A DNA stretch of 64,000 nucleotides from CAWDXG01 sp963822115 (GTDB lineage Bacteria > Myxococcota_A > Polyangia > Polyangiales > Polyangiaceae): the NCBI GenBank assembly GCA_963822115.1, contig CAWGGM010000004.1, positions 310,001 through 374,000 on the forward strand, in the 5' to 3' direction. Below the pieces are notes generated by a model, which was not told where the DNA came from, ran no database searches, and saw only the letters and a program-made list of their open reading frames with translations. This document shows, piece by piece, positions 38,298-46,594 of the stretch; position 1 is the stretch's first letter; the number at the start of each line of letters is the position of its first letter. Both the position numbers and the translations under genes were made by a program.

Positions 38298-39566
38298 ATG
38301 GCGCGACGCCTGGCAAAGCCCTCGAGTCCGGTCGAGATCCTGCACGACGGCGAGAAGATCGTCGCCGAACGCGGCGAGCCGCTCGCCCACGCGTTGATTG
38401 CTGCCGATCGGCTGCTGCTCGCCCGCAGCGGGAAGATGCACCGGCCGCGGGGCCCCTACTGTCTCCGCGGCGGCTGCGACGGCTGCCTGGCGCGCGTCGA
38501 CGGCGAAGCCAACGTGATGACGTGCCGCCGGGTCGCACGCGGCGGCGAGCGCATCGAAACACAGAACGTGATGGGCAGCCGCGGTATGGACATGCTGCGC
38601 GCCACCGACTTCCTGTTCCCGCGCGGCATGGATCACCACCGGCTGTTTGCCGGCGTACGCGGACTGTCGAGCGTCGTGCAGCAGTTCGCCCGGCGTGTCG
38701 CAGGCCTCGGTAGGTTGCCGGACGCCGGCGCTCCGGCGCGCGAGGCGCGGCGCGTGGAGCTGCCCGTCCTGATCGTGGGCGGAGGCGCTGCAGGTCTGGC
38801 CGCCGCCGCAGAGCTCGGCCAGCGCGCACTGCTCGTCGACGACGGATTGTCTCCCGGCGGCTCTCTCGCCGCGCTCGATCCGGATCGCGCCGCCGCACTG
38901 GTTGAACGCGCAACCCGTGCGGGCGCCCGCATCAGGCCGGAGACCACCGCCATCGCCGTGTACCGCGAGCCCGAGGACGAGCGCGGGCGGACCCACGTGC
39001 TCATGGCGGGACCGGAAGGCGTCGAGCTGGCGCTGGTCGACGCCTTGTGCCTGGCGCCCGGCTGCCACGCGCCCGTGCTCCCCTTCGGCAACAACGACCT
39101 GCCTGGAGTGATGACAGCTCGCGCCGGGCTCTGGCTCTGGAGGAGCGGTATCGCTATCGGCGAGCGGGTGGTGGTCGTGGGACAAGGTCGCTTCGCCGAC
39201 GCGTTCGAAACCGCTGCATCGGGCTCCGTATCGGCGACGCGCGTAGCACTGGACAAGCTCGTGCACGCTTCCGGCCGCTCGCGCCTGTCCAGCGTCGTGA
39301 TCCGGGACGGCGGTTCAGAGCGCCGCCTGAAAGCGGACGCCCTGCTCGTCGATGGGCCGGGCGCTCCATCGTTCGAGCTGGCCGAGCAGGCCGGCGCCAA
39401 GCTGCGTTTCGACCCGGCCTCGGGTTACGTGCCCGTTCGCGACGACTCGGGCCAGGTGTCGCCGCGCGTGTGGTGCGCGGGCAGTGTGGTCGGCGCCGAG
39501 GACAGCTCCGAGCACGGCACGGACATCGCCGAGGCGATCCGGCGAGCGACAGCGAGCCCGCGATGA
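38298..39566 (+). CDS. [2Fe-2S] and FAD dehydrogenase, sarcosine-oxidase-alpha-like N-terminal half
   Basis: This 422-aa protein starts with a ferredoxin-like domain with four Cys (Cys55, 60, 63 and 76 in YCLRGGCDGCLARVDGEANV followed by MTC), as in the N-terminus of heterotetrameric sarcosine oxidase alpha and HcnA. A FAD domain follows from about 155 (VLIVGGGAAGLAAAAELGQ), with a second Rossmann segment VVVVGQGRFADAFE. It lacks the C-terminal aminomethyltransferase domain of sarcosine oxidase. The substrate could be an amine or opine. I prefer the ATG at 38298 over the GTG at 38265 because similarity starts there. No beta-like subunit gene is adjacent. Confidence 0.75.
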   Translation: MARRLAKPSSPVEILHDGEKIVAERGEPLAHALIAADRLLLARSGKMHRPRGPYCLRGGCDGCLARVDGEANVMTCRRVARGGERIETQNVMGSRGMDMLRATDFLFPRGMDHHRLFAGVRGLSSVVQQFARRVAGLGRLPDAGAPAREARRVELPVLIVGGGAAGLAAAAELGQRALLVDDGLSPGGSLAALDPDRAAALVERATRAGARIRPETTAIAVYREPEDERGRTHVLMAGPEGVELALVDALCLAPGCHAPVLPFGNNDLPGVMTARAGLWLWRSGIAIGERVVVVGQGRFADAFETAASGSVSATRVALDKLVHASGRSRLSSVVIRDGGSERRLKADALLVDGPGAPSFELAEQAGAKLRFDPASGYVPVRDDSGQVSPRVWCAGSVVGAEDSSEHGTDIAEAIRRATASPR

Positions 39567-39582
39567 GCGGAGCGAGCCCCAG

Positions 39583-40347
39583 CTAGTTTTCCATCAGCGT
39601 GCCGAACAGCGCGAGCCCGCCCGTCACGAACGTCACGTCGAAGACGCCCATCAGCTTGAAGTAGTCGCCGAGCTCGCCCAGCGGCACGCCGTTGAGCAGC
39701 TCGCGCGTTGCAGCCACGGCACACAGCAGCGTGGGCGACAGCAGCGGGAACAGCACGATGGCCAGGATCAGATCGCGGGCCTGCGTGCGCACCGTCATGG
39801 ACCCGAACAGCGTGCCCGATGCGGCAACGCCGGGCGTGGCGCAGAGCGCGATCAGCACCATTCCGAGGCCGACCTTGTCGAGGTCGAGCGCGAACAGGAG
39901 CGCGCCCGCCGGCATCACCACCAGCTCGACAACCACCAGGAACGTCAACACACCGATGCTCTTGCCAGCGAAGATGGCGCTCCGCGCGATCGGCGCGACG
40001 AGCAGCCCGTCGAGCGCCCCCTCGTCGCGCTCGCGCTGCCAGGTGCGGCCGAGAGCGAGCACTGCGGCGAAGGCGATGGAGATCCAGATCACACCCGAGG
40101 CGATGAGCTGTCGCGTGCTCGGCCCGCCATAGAAGGCCAGCGACGCCATGATCACGACGAGCAGCGCGAAGAAACCGCTCGTGGTCACCACCTCGCCAGT
40201 CCTGAGCTCGATGGCCACGTCCTTCTTGAGCACGAGCAGCGCCTGGTGGATCCAACCCGGCAGACGCACGGCCACCCGCGGCCGCGGCGCGGACGCCTTC
40301 CGGTAGCGGTCGTCCGGCGCGTCGTCCGGCGTGGACTCTTGCAGCAT
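39583..40347 (-). CDS. ccmB: CcmB, heme exporter membrane subunit
   Basis: This 254-aa membrane protein has six or so hydrophobic helices and the CcmB-type N-terminal half (ALLVLKKDVAIELRTGEVV, LALGRTWQRERDEGALDGLL with VAPIARSAIFAGKSIG). CcmB is the membrane part of the CcmAB transporter used in cytochrome c maturation. The N-terminus has about 30 extra polar residues. The partners ccmA, ccmC and others are not nearby, so the gene stands alone here. It converges on the FAD dehydrogenase gene and diverges from the SRPBCC gene. Confidence 0.85.
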   Translation of the reverse strand: MLQESTPDDAPDDRYRKASAPRPRVAVRLPGWIHQALLVLKKDVAIELRTGEVVTTSGFFALLVVIMASLAFYGGPSTRQLIASGVIWISIAFAAVLALGRTWQRERDEGALDGLLVAPIARSAIFAGKSIGVLTFLVVVELVVMPAGALLFALDLDKVGLGMVLIALCATPGVAASGTLFGSMTVRTQARDLILAIVLFPLLSPTLLCAVAATRELLNGVPLGELGDYFKLMGVFDVTFVTGGLALFGTLMEN

Positions 40348-40445
40348 GGGGGCGGAAGTCTAGGCCAAGGAAATGAAAACGTTAACCCGCCCGGAGCGGG
40401 GCGCCACTGGACTCGAAGCGAACGGGACCCATGTTAGGGTCCGTC

Positions 40446-40964
40446 ATGGCCGAAACCCACATCGAGCACATCTTCAACTGCAGCGAGGACACGTTCTGGG
40501 ACAAGGTGTTCTGGGACGAGGAATACGACGACCGCATGTTCAGGGATGCCCTCAAGTTCCCGGTCCACGACCGCGTGCGGCTAGAGGACAAGGGTGACAC
40601 CATCGAGCGCGTCGTCGATGTCGTGCCCAAGCTCGGCGACATGCCGGGAGCCTTGAAGAAGGTGATCGGCGAAGGCATCGGCTATCGCGAAGAGGGCGTT
40701 TTCGACAAGAAGACCCGTCACTTCAAGGTCAAGATCACGCCCAACAAGCTGGCGGACAAGATGACCATCACCGGCGAGTTCTTCCTCGAGCCAGCAGGCG
40801 AGGGAAAGTGCAAGCGCGTGTTCAATTGCACGGCCGTAGCCAAGATTTTCGGCGTCGGCGGCATGCTCGAAAAGCGCATCATAGCCGACATGGATCAGAG
40901 CTACGCCATCGCCGCGAAGTTCACGAACGAGTACCTGAAAGAGAAGGAGCTGGAGGGGAAGTAG
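40446..40964 (+). CDS. DUF2505 (SRPBCC-like) protein
   Basis: This 172-aa protein (from MAETHIEHIFNCSEDTFWD) is a DUF2505-type member of the SRPBCC/Bet v1 fold: a short N-terminal strand, DKVFWDEEYDDRMFRDALKF, a beta-rich centre with YREEGVFDKKTRHFKVKITP, and a long C-terminal helix with the tail FTNEYLKEKELEGK. Such proteins bind hydrophobic ligands. Five extra codons upstream give an alternative ATG at 40431; I chose 40446 because AGGG sits seven bases before it. It is alone and divergent from ccmB. Confidence 0.75.
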   Translation: MAETHIEHIFNCSEDTFWDKVFWDEEYDDRMFRDALKFPVHDRVRLEDKGDTIERVVDVVPKLGDMPGALKKVIGEGIGYREEGVFDKKTRHFKVKITPNKLADKMTITGEFFLEPAGEGKCKRVFNCTAVAKIFGVGGMLEKRIIADMDQSYAIAAKFTNEYLKEKELEGK

Positions 40965-41237
40965 CTGCCCCCACTCGCAGGCTCCGCCTGCGGTCTCCCC
41001 CAAGCTCGTGCTCGCCTCCGGCTGCGCGCGAGATGAGCCCGCATCCAGCGCCGGTCAGCGACGTAGGGCGAGCGCAGCGAAGCAAGCCCCGCGACGAGCA
41101 AAGCGAGGCGCGTCGGGGGTCCGGGGGCGGTGAGCCCCCGGCGGAGGATTCCGGTGGGGGTGGGCGGGCGGGACACAAACCCATCCCACGAGGCACACTG
41201 ACGTGCGCCCGGACCCTGGCGTGGCCCTACGCGAGCG
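40965..41237. other. 273-bp convergent gap with repetitive hairpins
   Basis: This lies between two convergent genes. It holds GCAGGC-TCC-GCCTGC at 40977-40991 and the stronger CCGGGGGC-GGTGA-GCCCCCGG at 41121-41141. No gene is seen. The second hairpin is of the common GC-rich extragenic palindrome type. Confidence 0.45.
41121..41141. terminator. GC-rich hairpin, REP-like or bidirectional terminator
   Basis: The eight-base arms CCGGGGGC and GCCCCCGG are perfect, with loop GGTGA. It lies between convergent genes, where a bidirectional transcription barrier would be expected. There is no T-tract, so it may instead be a repetitive extragenic palindrome. Confidence 0.4.
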
Positions 41238-41570
41238 CTAGCTTGCGCGCTTCGCGCTCGCCTGCTGCAGATCGAACAGGCGCGGCGTCGGGTACTTCTC
41301 GAGACGCGCGCGGTAGCCAGCGTCCTTCGTGCGCTTCTCGCTCTCCAGGATCGAGTCGATAAGCTTGTCGCGGGTGCCGAACTTCTCCTTCACGGCGCTG
41401 AGCGTATCGTGCAGGCGGAGCAGCTTCGCGTTGGACACGCGGGCGAGACCCTTGGTCTCGTTGACGCGATCGAGCCACAGCTCGTCCGTGCCGAGCTTTT
41501 CGACCGCGGCGACAAGCTTCTGCTTGTCTCCGTACTTCTCCTTGACCACGCTGAGCGGCGACTTCTTCAT
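41238..41570 (-). CDS. small helical conserved-type protein
   Basis: This 110-aa basic protein has two similar helical segments: SPLSVVKEKYGDKQKLVAAV and TLSAVKEKFGTRDKLIDSIL. The repeated (L)SxVKEKxGxxxKLxxxx pattern suggests an internal duplication. A LRLHDTL segment joins them and the end is basic (QQASAKRAS). No signal or membrane helix is seen. It is divergent from gltX. No family name is known to me, but codon use and the clean duplication argue that it is a real gene. Confidence 0.7.
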   Translation of the reverse strand: MKKSPLSVVKEKYGDKQKLVAAVEKLGTDELWLDRVNETKGLARVSNAKLLRLHDTLSAVKEKFGTRDKLIDSILESEKRTKDAGYRARLEKYPTPRLFDLQQASAKRAS

Positions 41571-41801
41571 CGTTCGGCTCCAACCGGGCTCGCCGGAATG
41601 AGGGGCGGCTTTCTAGCAATCAGCGCCCCCTAGTGCAACCGCCAAGCGGCCGGCCCCGTCTTTCCCGCCGCGAAAGCCCGGCACGGCTCCGGCGTGAGCT
41701 TGGAAGGCGCGTGATTCCAGCGGGTTGGGCGGAGGGCCGGGAGCGGGGCCCGGCCCGGCCGGACGTGACTCGGCGCAGGCTGCGTGGTACGCGGCGGCGC
41801 C

Positions 41802-43241
41802 ATGGTCGCCCCCAGAGTGCGCTTCGCCCCCTCGCCGAGCGGCTACCTCCACATCGGCGGTGCCCGCACCGCGCTGTTCAGCTGGCTGTGGGCGAGGAAC
41901 CAGGGCGGCAAATTCATCATCCGCGTCGAGGACACCGATCAAGAGCGCTCCAGCCTCGAGAGCGTGCGCGCAATCCTGGACGCCTTGAAATGGCTCGGTC
42001 TCGACTGGGACGAGGGCCCCGAGGTCGGCGGAGAGTTCGGGCCGTACTTCCAGAGCGAGCGCAAGCAGCTGTATCGCGACGCGGTCGAGCAGCTCATCCA
42101 GGGCGGGCACGCCTACCGCTGCTACTGCACGAAAGAAGAGCTCGACCGCCAGCGCGCCGCGCTCAAGGCGCGCGACCCGAAAGCGCAGTTCGTCTACCCC
42201 GGTACGTGCCGCGACCGCGAGGACCAGCCCGACCTGCCGCACGTGGTGCGCTTCAAGTCACCGGCCGCCGGCAGCGTCGAGTTCGTGGACAAGGTCTTCG
42301 GGGCCATCAGCACGCCGAACGACACGCTGCAGGACTTCGTGCTGGTCCGCACCGACGGCTATCCGCTCTACAACCTGGCCTGCGTGGTCGACGACCACCA
42401 GATGGGCATCAACCTCGTCACGCGCGGCCGCGACCACATCGGCAACACGCCACAACAGATCCTCATCTACCGCGCCTTCGGCTGGGAGCCGCCCGAGTTC
42501 GCGCACCTGCCGATGATGCTGAGCCCCAAGGGCGACAAGCTCAGCAAGCGCAACGCCGACGTGGGCGTGCAGGACTACAGGAAGCGCGGCTTTTCGCCCA
42601 TGGGCGTCCTCAACTACCTGGTGCGCTTCGGCTGGTCGTACGGCGACCAGGAGATCTTCAGCCGCGACGAGCTGATCAAGCTGTTCGGCTGGGATCGGGT
42701 GAGCCGCGCCGACGGCAAGTTCGATGACAAGAAGTTCGCCGACGTCGCATTCGAACACCTCAAGCGGCCCGACCTGACGAGCGACGACGACTACGTCGCG
42801 TGGGTGAAGCCGTTTCTGGCCGAACGCGGGCTCGCCGAGCCCGACGATGGCCTGCTGCGTGCGGCGCTGCCGCTCATCCGCGAGCGCGCCCGCACGCTGG
42901 TCGATGCAGCCAGCGCGCTCGACTACTTCTTCCGCGACCAGCCCGTGGTCGACGACAAGGCCAAGGCGAAGTTTCTGACGCCGGCGAGCGCGCCGCACCT
43001 CGAGGCGCTGAAGGAGCTGTTCTCGAACGCGACCAGCTGGGAGGCCGAAGCGCTCGAGGCCGTCCTCAGGGGCTACGTCGAACAGCACGAGCTGAAGATG
43101 AAGGAAGTAGCCCAGCCTGCCCGCGTCGCGCTGACCGGCCGCACGGCAAGCCCGCCGCTGTTCGACGTGATGGTCGTGCTTGGACGCGAGCGTTCCCTCG
43201 CGCGGCTGGGCCGCGCCGTGGAGATCGCCCAGGGCAACTGA
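41802..43241 (+). CDS. gltX: glutamyl-tRNA synthetase
   Basis: This 479-aa class I enzyme charges tRNA-Glu. The N-terminus VRFAPSPSGYLHIGGARTAL holds the HIGH-type motif. The KMSKS motif is GDKLSKRNAD. VEDTDQERS and NTPQQILIYRAFGW are normal GlxRS segments. An upstream ATG six codons earlier exists; the inner ATG at 41802 starts exactly where similarity begins. The CPBP protease gene follows five bases after the stop, so the two are co-transcribed. Confidence 0.95.
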   Translation: MVAPRVRFAPSPSGYLHIGGARTALFSWLWARNQGGKFIIRVEDTDQERSSLESVRAILDALKWLGLDWDEGPEVGGEFGPYFQSERKQLYRDAVEQLIQGGHAYRCYCTKEELDRQRAALKARDPKAQFVYPGTCRDREDQPDLPHVVRFKSPAAGSVEFVDKVFGAISTPNDTLQDFVLVRTDGYPLYNLACVVDDHQMGINLVTRGRDHIGNTPQQILIYRAFGWEPPEFAHLPMMLSPKGDKLSKRNADVGVQDYRKRGFSPMGVLNYLVRFGWSYGDQEIFSRDELIKLFGWDRVSRADGKFDDKKFADVAFEHLKRPDLTSDDDYVAWVKPFLAERGLAEPDDGLLRAALPLIRERARTLVDAASALDYFFRDQPVVDDKAKAKFLTPASAPHLEALKELFSNATSWEAEALEAVLRGYVEQHELKMKEVAQPARVALTGRTASPPLFDVMVVLGRERSLARLGRAVEIAQGN

Positions 43242-43246
43242 CGAAC

Positions 43247-44248
43247 ATGCACGGCTTCGAGGGACTGGCTCCGGCAATCGCGCACGTCGCCCACGCGCGC
43301 CCGAAGCTCCAGCTTCCCCTCACCCACCTGCACGAGACGTCGCTGTTCGACGCGTTCATCGGCTACCCGCCGGTGAAGGCGCTCTTGCCCATACCGATCC
43401 TGGCCGCGATCGCGCCGGCGCTGTGGTGGTTCTTCCGCGACACGTGGAAACGCCTCGATGTGGAGGCCGCCGAGTACCGCCAGAAGCTCGTCGCCGAGAA
43501 GAAGTTCGACTTCCGCCCCATCGCCGTTCTGTGCATCACCGCCGTGATCCTGACGATGCAGGAGTATTACGGGGGCGAAGCCTTCTACAACCACGAGCTC
43601 CGCCCCTGGTTGGTCGAGCTGGCCGCTCACGGCCACCACTGGGTCAAGATGGCCAAGTACGACGAGTACTACAGCTTCTGCTGGTGGTCGGCGGCCCGCG
43701 TGATCGGCTATGTACTGATCCCGTTTCCCATATGGAAGCTCCTGTTCCCGAAGGACAGTCTGCTCGACATGGGTTTCCGGACGAAGGGCTTCTTCAGCCA
43801 CATCTGGATCTACGGCCTGTGCCTGGCGTTCGTGATTCCGGCCATGTTGCTGGTCTCGCGCCAGCCGGATTTCGGCAGCTACTACCCCTTCTACAAACAC
43901 GCCTCGCGCAGCTGGTTCGATCTCATCCTGTGGGAGGCGATCTACGGCGCGCAGTTCCTGTCGCTGGAGATGTTCTTCCGCGGCTGGATCGTCGGCGCGC
44001 TGAGGAAGACGATGGGCTCGGGCGCCATCTTCGCCATGGCCGTGCCCTACTGCATGATCCACTACGGCAAGCCGTACCTGGAAGCGAACGGCGCGATCGT
44101 CGCCGGCGTCGTGCTCGGCTCGCTGGCGATGCGCACGCGCAGCATCTACGCCGGCTTCCTGGTGCACATCACCGTCGCCTTCAGCATGGACTTCCTTGCG
44201 CTGGCGCACCGCGGCGCGTTGCCGACGCACTTCTGGGCACCCGGCTAG
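43247..44248 (+). CDS. CPBP-family intramembrane protease
   Basis: This 333-aa integral membrane protein has about seven hydrophobic helices. Its C-terminal core matches the CPBP (Abi) glutamic protease family: SLEMFFRGW with Glu241 and Arg245 (the ExxxR pair, first Glu of the usual EE missing), His272 in CMIHYGKP and His307 in FLVHITVAF. Members include Rce1-like peptidases and the myxosortases that process MYXO-CTERM proteins. A MYXO-CTERM-like protein is encoded 8 kb away, so a sortase-like role is possible but not shown. It is in one operon with gltX. Confidence 0.82.
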   Translation: MHGFEGLAPAIAHVAHARPKLQLPLTHLHETSLFDAFIGYPPVKALLPIPILAAIAPALWWFFRDTWKRLDVEAAEYRQKLVAEKKFDFRPIAVLCITAVILTMQEYYGGEAFYNHELRPWLVELAAHGHHWVKMAKYDEYYSFCWWSAARVIGYVLIPFPIWKLLFPKDSLLDMGFRTKGFFSHIWIYGLCLAFVIPAMLLVSRQPDFGSYYPFYKHASRSWFDLILWEAIYGAQFLSLEMFFRGWIVGALRKTMGSGAIFAMAVPYCMIHYGKPYLEANGAIVAGVVLGSLAMRTRSIYAGFLVHITVAFSMDFLALAHRGALPTHFWAPG

Positions 44249-44380
44249 CCGCCAGCACCGAAAAGTCACACTGTCGCGCCACGAAACGCTTGCAGACCTC
44301 GGGTTCTTCGTGCTCGATCCCGCCGCGCGAGCTAGACCAGCGCCCGCCGGGCCCGCCCGCCCGGGCCCAGGAGATCAGGA

Positions 44381-46303
44381 TTGAACGACGAAACCGGAAA
44401 CGGCAACGGGCACTGGACGGTCGCGAAGGCGCTCTTGCAATACCAGATCCCCGGCTGGGGCGCGCCGTACTTCGACGTCAACGAGGCCGGGCAGGTCGAG
44501 GTGCACCCCGACCCGGACCGTGACGCCGCGATCAACCTGTTCGATCTGACCGAGGAGCTGAAGACGCGCGGGCTCGACCTGCCGCTGCTCATCCGCTTCT
44601 CGGACGTGGTCGCCCACCGCATCCGCCGTATCAACGAGTGTTTCGGCAGGGCCATCGCGGAGTACGAGTATCCAGGCAGCTACCGCGGCGTGTACCCGGT
44701 CAAGGTCAACCAGCAGCGCCACCTGGTCGAAGAGGTCGTGGAGTTCGGCGCGCCGTGGGGTTTCGGGCTCGAAGCCGGCTCCAAGCCGGAGCTGTTGATC
44801 GCGCTGGCCGTGATGCAGGACGCCGGCGGCCTCATCATCTGCAACGGCTACAAGGACCTGAAGTACATCGAGACGGCGCTGGTCGCGCAGAAGTTCGACA
44901 AGAACGTGATCGTCGTGCTCGAACGTCTCGAAGAGCTCGAGCACGTCTTCGCCGCGCAGGAAAAGCTCGGCATCCGCCCCATGCTGGGCGTCCGCGCCAA
45001 GCTCACGGCCAAGGGCGTCGGGCGCTGGGCAGGGTCGGCGGGCGACCGCGCGAAGTTCGGGCTGACCACCGCCGAGATCGTCGAGCTCGTCGACAAGCTC
45101 GCCGAGCGGGACATGCTCGACTGCCTGCAGCTGCTCCATTTCCACATCGGCAGCCAGATCTCCAGCATCATTCCCATCAAGAATGCGATGCAGGAGGCGA
45201 GCAACATCTACGTCGAGCTCGCCAAGATGGGCTGCCGCATGGGCTACCTGGACATCGGCGGCGGCCTGGCCATCGACTACGACGGGTCCAAGACGGACTT
45301 CCACGCGAGCAAGAACTACACGCTGCAGGAGTACGCCTCGGACGTGGTCGCGCACATCCAGGCCGCGTGCAACAAGGCCGAAGTGCCGGTACCGACGCTC
45401 GTGAGCGAGAGCGGGCGCGCCATCGCGGCGCACCACTCGGTCCTGGTGTTCGAGGTGGTGGGCAAGAACGAAGTGCGCTTCGGCGAGCCGAGGGAGCCGA
45501 ACACGGAAGCGCACCGGCTGCTCCACGAGCTGTACGAGACGTACCTCGGCGTCGCGCCGAAGAACGTGCAGGAGAGCTTCCACGACGCCAGCCAGGCGAA
45601 GGAAGAAGCGCAGAGCCTGTTCAAGTACGGCTACATGACGTTGCGCGAACGCGCGCAGGCCGAGCGGCTGTACTGGCACGTCTGCGAGAAGATCCAGGAC
45701 ACGTTGCGCCGCGTGAAGTTCGTGCCCGAGGAGCTGTACGGCCTCGAACGCACGATGAGCGCCATCTACTACTGCAACTTCAGCCTGTTCCAGTCGGCGC
45801 CGGATATCTGGGCTATCGACCAGCTGTTCCCGATCATCCCCATCCACCGGCTCGACGAGGAGCCCGAGGTGACTGCCACGCTGGCCGACCTGACCTGCGA
45901 CAGCGACGGCATGATCGACCATTTCATCGACGTGGAGGACGTGCGCCGCACGCTCGACGTGCACCCGCTCCGGCCCGGCGAGCCGTACTACATGGGCATG
46001 TTCCTGGCCGGCGCCTACCAGGAGATCCTCGGCGACCTGCACAACCTGTTCGGCGACACCAACGCCGTGCACGTGCGCCTGAACGACGGCGGCTACCAGA
46101 TCCGCCACGTGATCAAGGGCGACAGTGTCTCGGAAGTGCTGCGCTACGTGCAGTACGTGCCCGAGAACATGATCGAGGCCGTGCGCCACCAGGCGGAGCG
46201 CGCCGTCATCAGCGGCAAGCTGACCAACGCGCAGATGCGCACGCTGATGCAACACTACGAGCAGGCCCTGCGCTCGTACACGTACCTGACCGACGACGAC
46301 TGA
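44381..46303 (+). CDS. speA: arginine decarboxylase, biosynthetic (PLP)
   Basis: This 640-aa protein is a full-length SpeA that converts arginine to agmatine for polyamine synthesis. PLP would bind Lys108 in YPVKVNQQRHL. HFHIGSQISS, the Gly loop YLDIGGGLAIDYDGS, SESGRAIAAHHS and LTCDSDGMID (catalytic Cys) are all present. The start is TTG with CAGGAG eight bases upstream, which is a strong ribosome site. The 130-bp leader contains GC-rich inverted repeats (about 44340-44370) but no riboswitch that I recognise. A terminator follows 80 bp downstream. Confidence 0.95.
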   Translation: MNDETGNGNGHWTVAKALLQYQIPGWGAPYFDVNEAGQVEVHPDPDRDAAINLFDLTEELKTRGLDLPLLIRFSDVVAHRIRRINECFGRAIAEYEYPGSYRGVYPVKVNQQRHLVEEVVEFGAPWGFGLEAGSKPELLIALAVMQDAGGLIICNGYKDLKYIETALVAQKFDKNVIVVLERLEELEHVFAAQEKLGIRPMLGVRAKLTAKGVGRWAGSAGDRAKFGLTTAEIVELVDKLAERDMLDCLQLLHFHIGSQISSIIPIKNAMQEASNIYVELAKMGCRMGYLDIGGGLAIDYDGSKTDFHASKNYTLQEYASDVVAHIQAACNKAEVPVPTLVSESGRAIAAHHSVLVFEVVGKNEVRFGEPREPNTEAHRLLHELYETYLGVAPKNVQESFHDASQAKEEAQSLFKYGYMTLRERAQAERLYWHVCEKIQDTLRRVKFVPEELYGLERTMSAIYYCNFSLFQSAPDIWAIDQLFPIIPIHRLDEEPEVTATLADLTCDSDGMIDHFIDVEDVRRTLDVHPLRPGEPYYMGMFLAGAYQEILGDLHNLFGDTNAVHVRLNDGGYQIRHVIKGDSVSEVLRYVQYVPENMIEAVRHQAERAVISGKLTNAQMRTLMQHYEQALRSYTYLTDDD

Positions 46304-46345
46304 TCACCCGAGCGCGCTTGTCGACGAGCTGCGCGGGTAGAGGGA

Positions 46346-46558
46346 TCACACGAAGGCCGAAGGGCCGAAGGCGCTCTCCACGGATCAGCCGACGGCTGAT
46401 TTTTCTGGGGTCGAGCCTTGGGAGGCCGGGTCTGGCTAATCCAGAGGCTGGGCGGCAGAGGGCGACCGCTCGGCCAGCGAGTGCAGCCTCTGGACACGTC
46501 GTACTGCGCCGCACAAGGCGCGCCCCCCAGAACCTTCGGCCCTTCTGCCCTTCGTGTG
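46346..46558. repeat. nested inverted-repeat element of about 213 bp
   Basis: The outer arms (46346-46371 and 46533-46558) are 26-base inverted repeats with two mismatches (TCACACGAAGG... paired with ...CCTTCGTGTGA). Inside are further pairs in nested order: TTCTGGGG at 46403-46410 with CCCCAGAA at 46525-46532, directly next to the outer arm; CCAGAGGCTG at 46441-46450 with CAGCCTCTGG at 46484-46493; the hairpin GCGCC/GGCGC at 46506-46521; and the terminator hairpin at 46384-46400. Folded, it is a long stem topped by a multi-branch junction. It may be a MITE-like repeat or a structured RNA. Confidence 0.6.
46384..46404 (+). terminator. terminator-like hairpin downstream of speA
   Basis: ATCAGCC-GAC-GGCTGAT forms a perfect seven-bp stem, followed directly by TTTT. 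It lies about 80 bp after the speA stop, inside the larger inverted-repeat element. It probably ends the speA message. Confidence 0.65.
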
Positions 46559-46594
46559 AACCTCTGGATCGCTGCGCGACGTTCCTGCCGTGGT

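Larger units (their letters stand above)
46304..46594. other. 291-bp intergenic region with nested inverted repeats
   Basis: No gene is seen. Almost all of it is taken up by the repeat element at 46346-46558, with the speA terminator inside it. Confidence 0.5.

Noticed and set aside
46346..46558. CRISPR array or retron
   Set aside because: There are inverted but no regularly spaced direct repeats, and no reverse transcriptase or cas gene is nearby.
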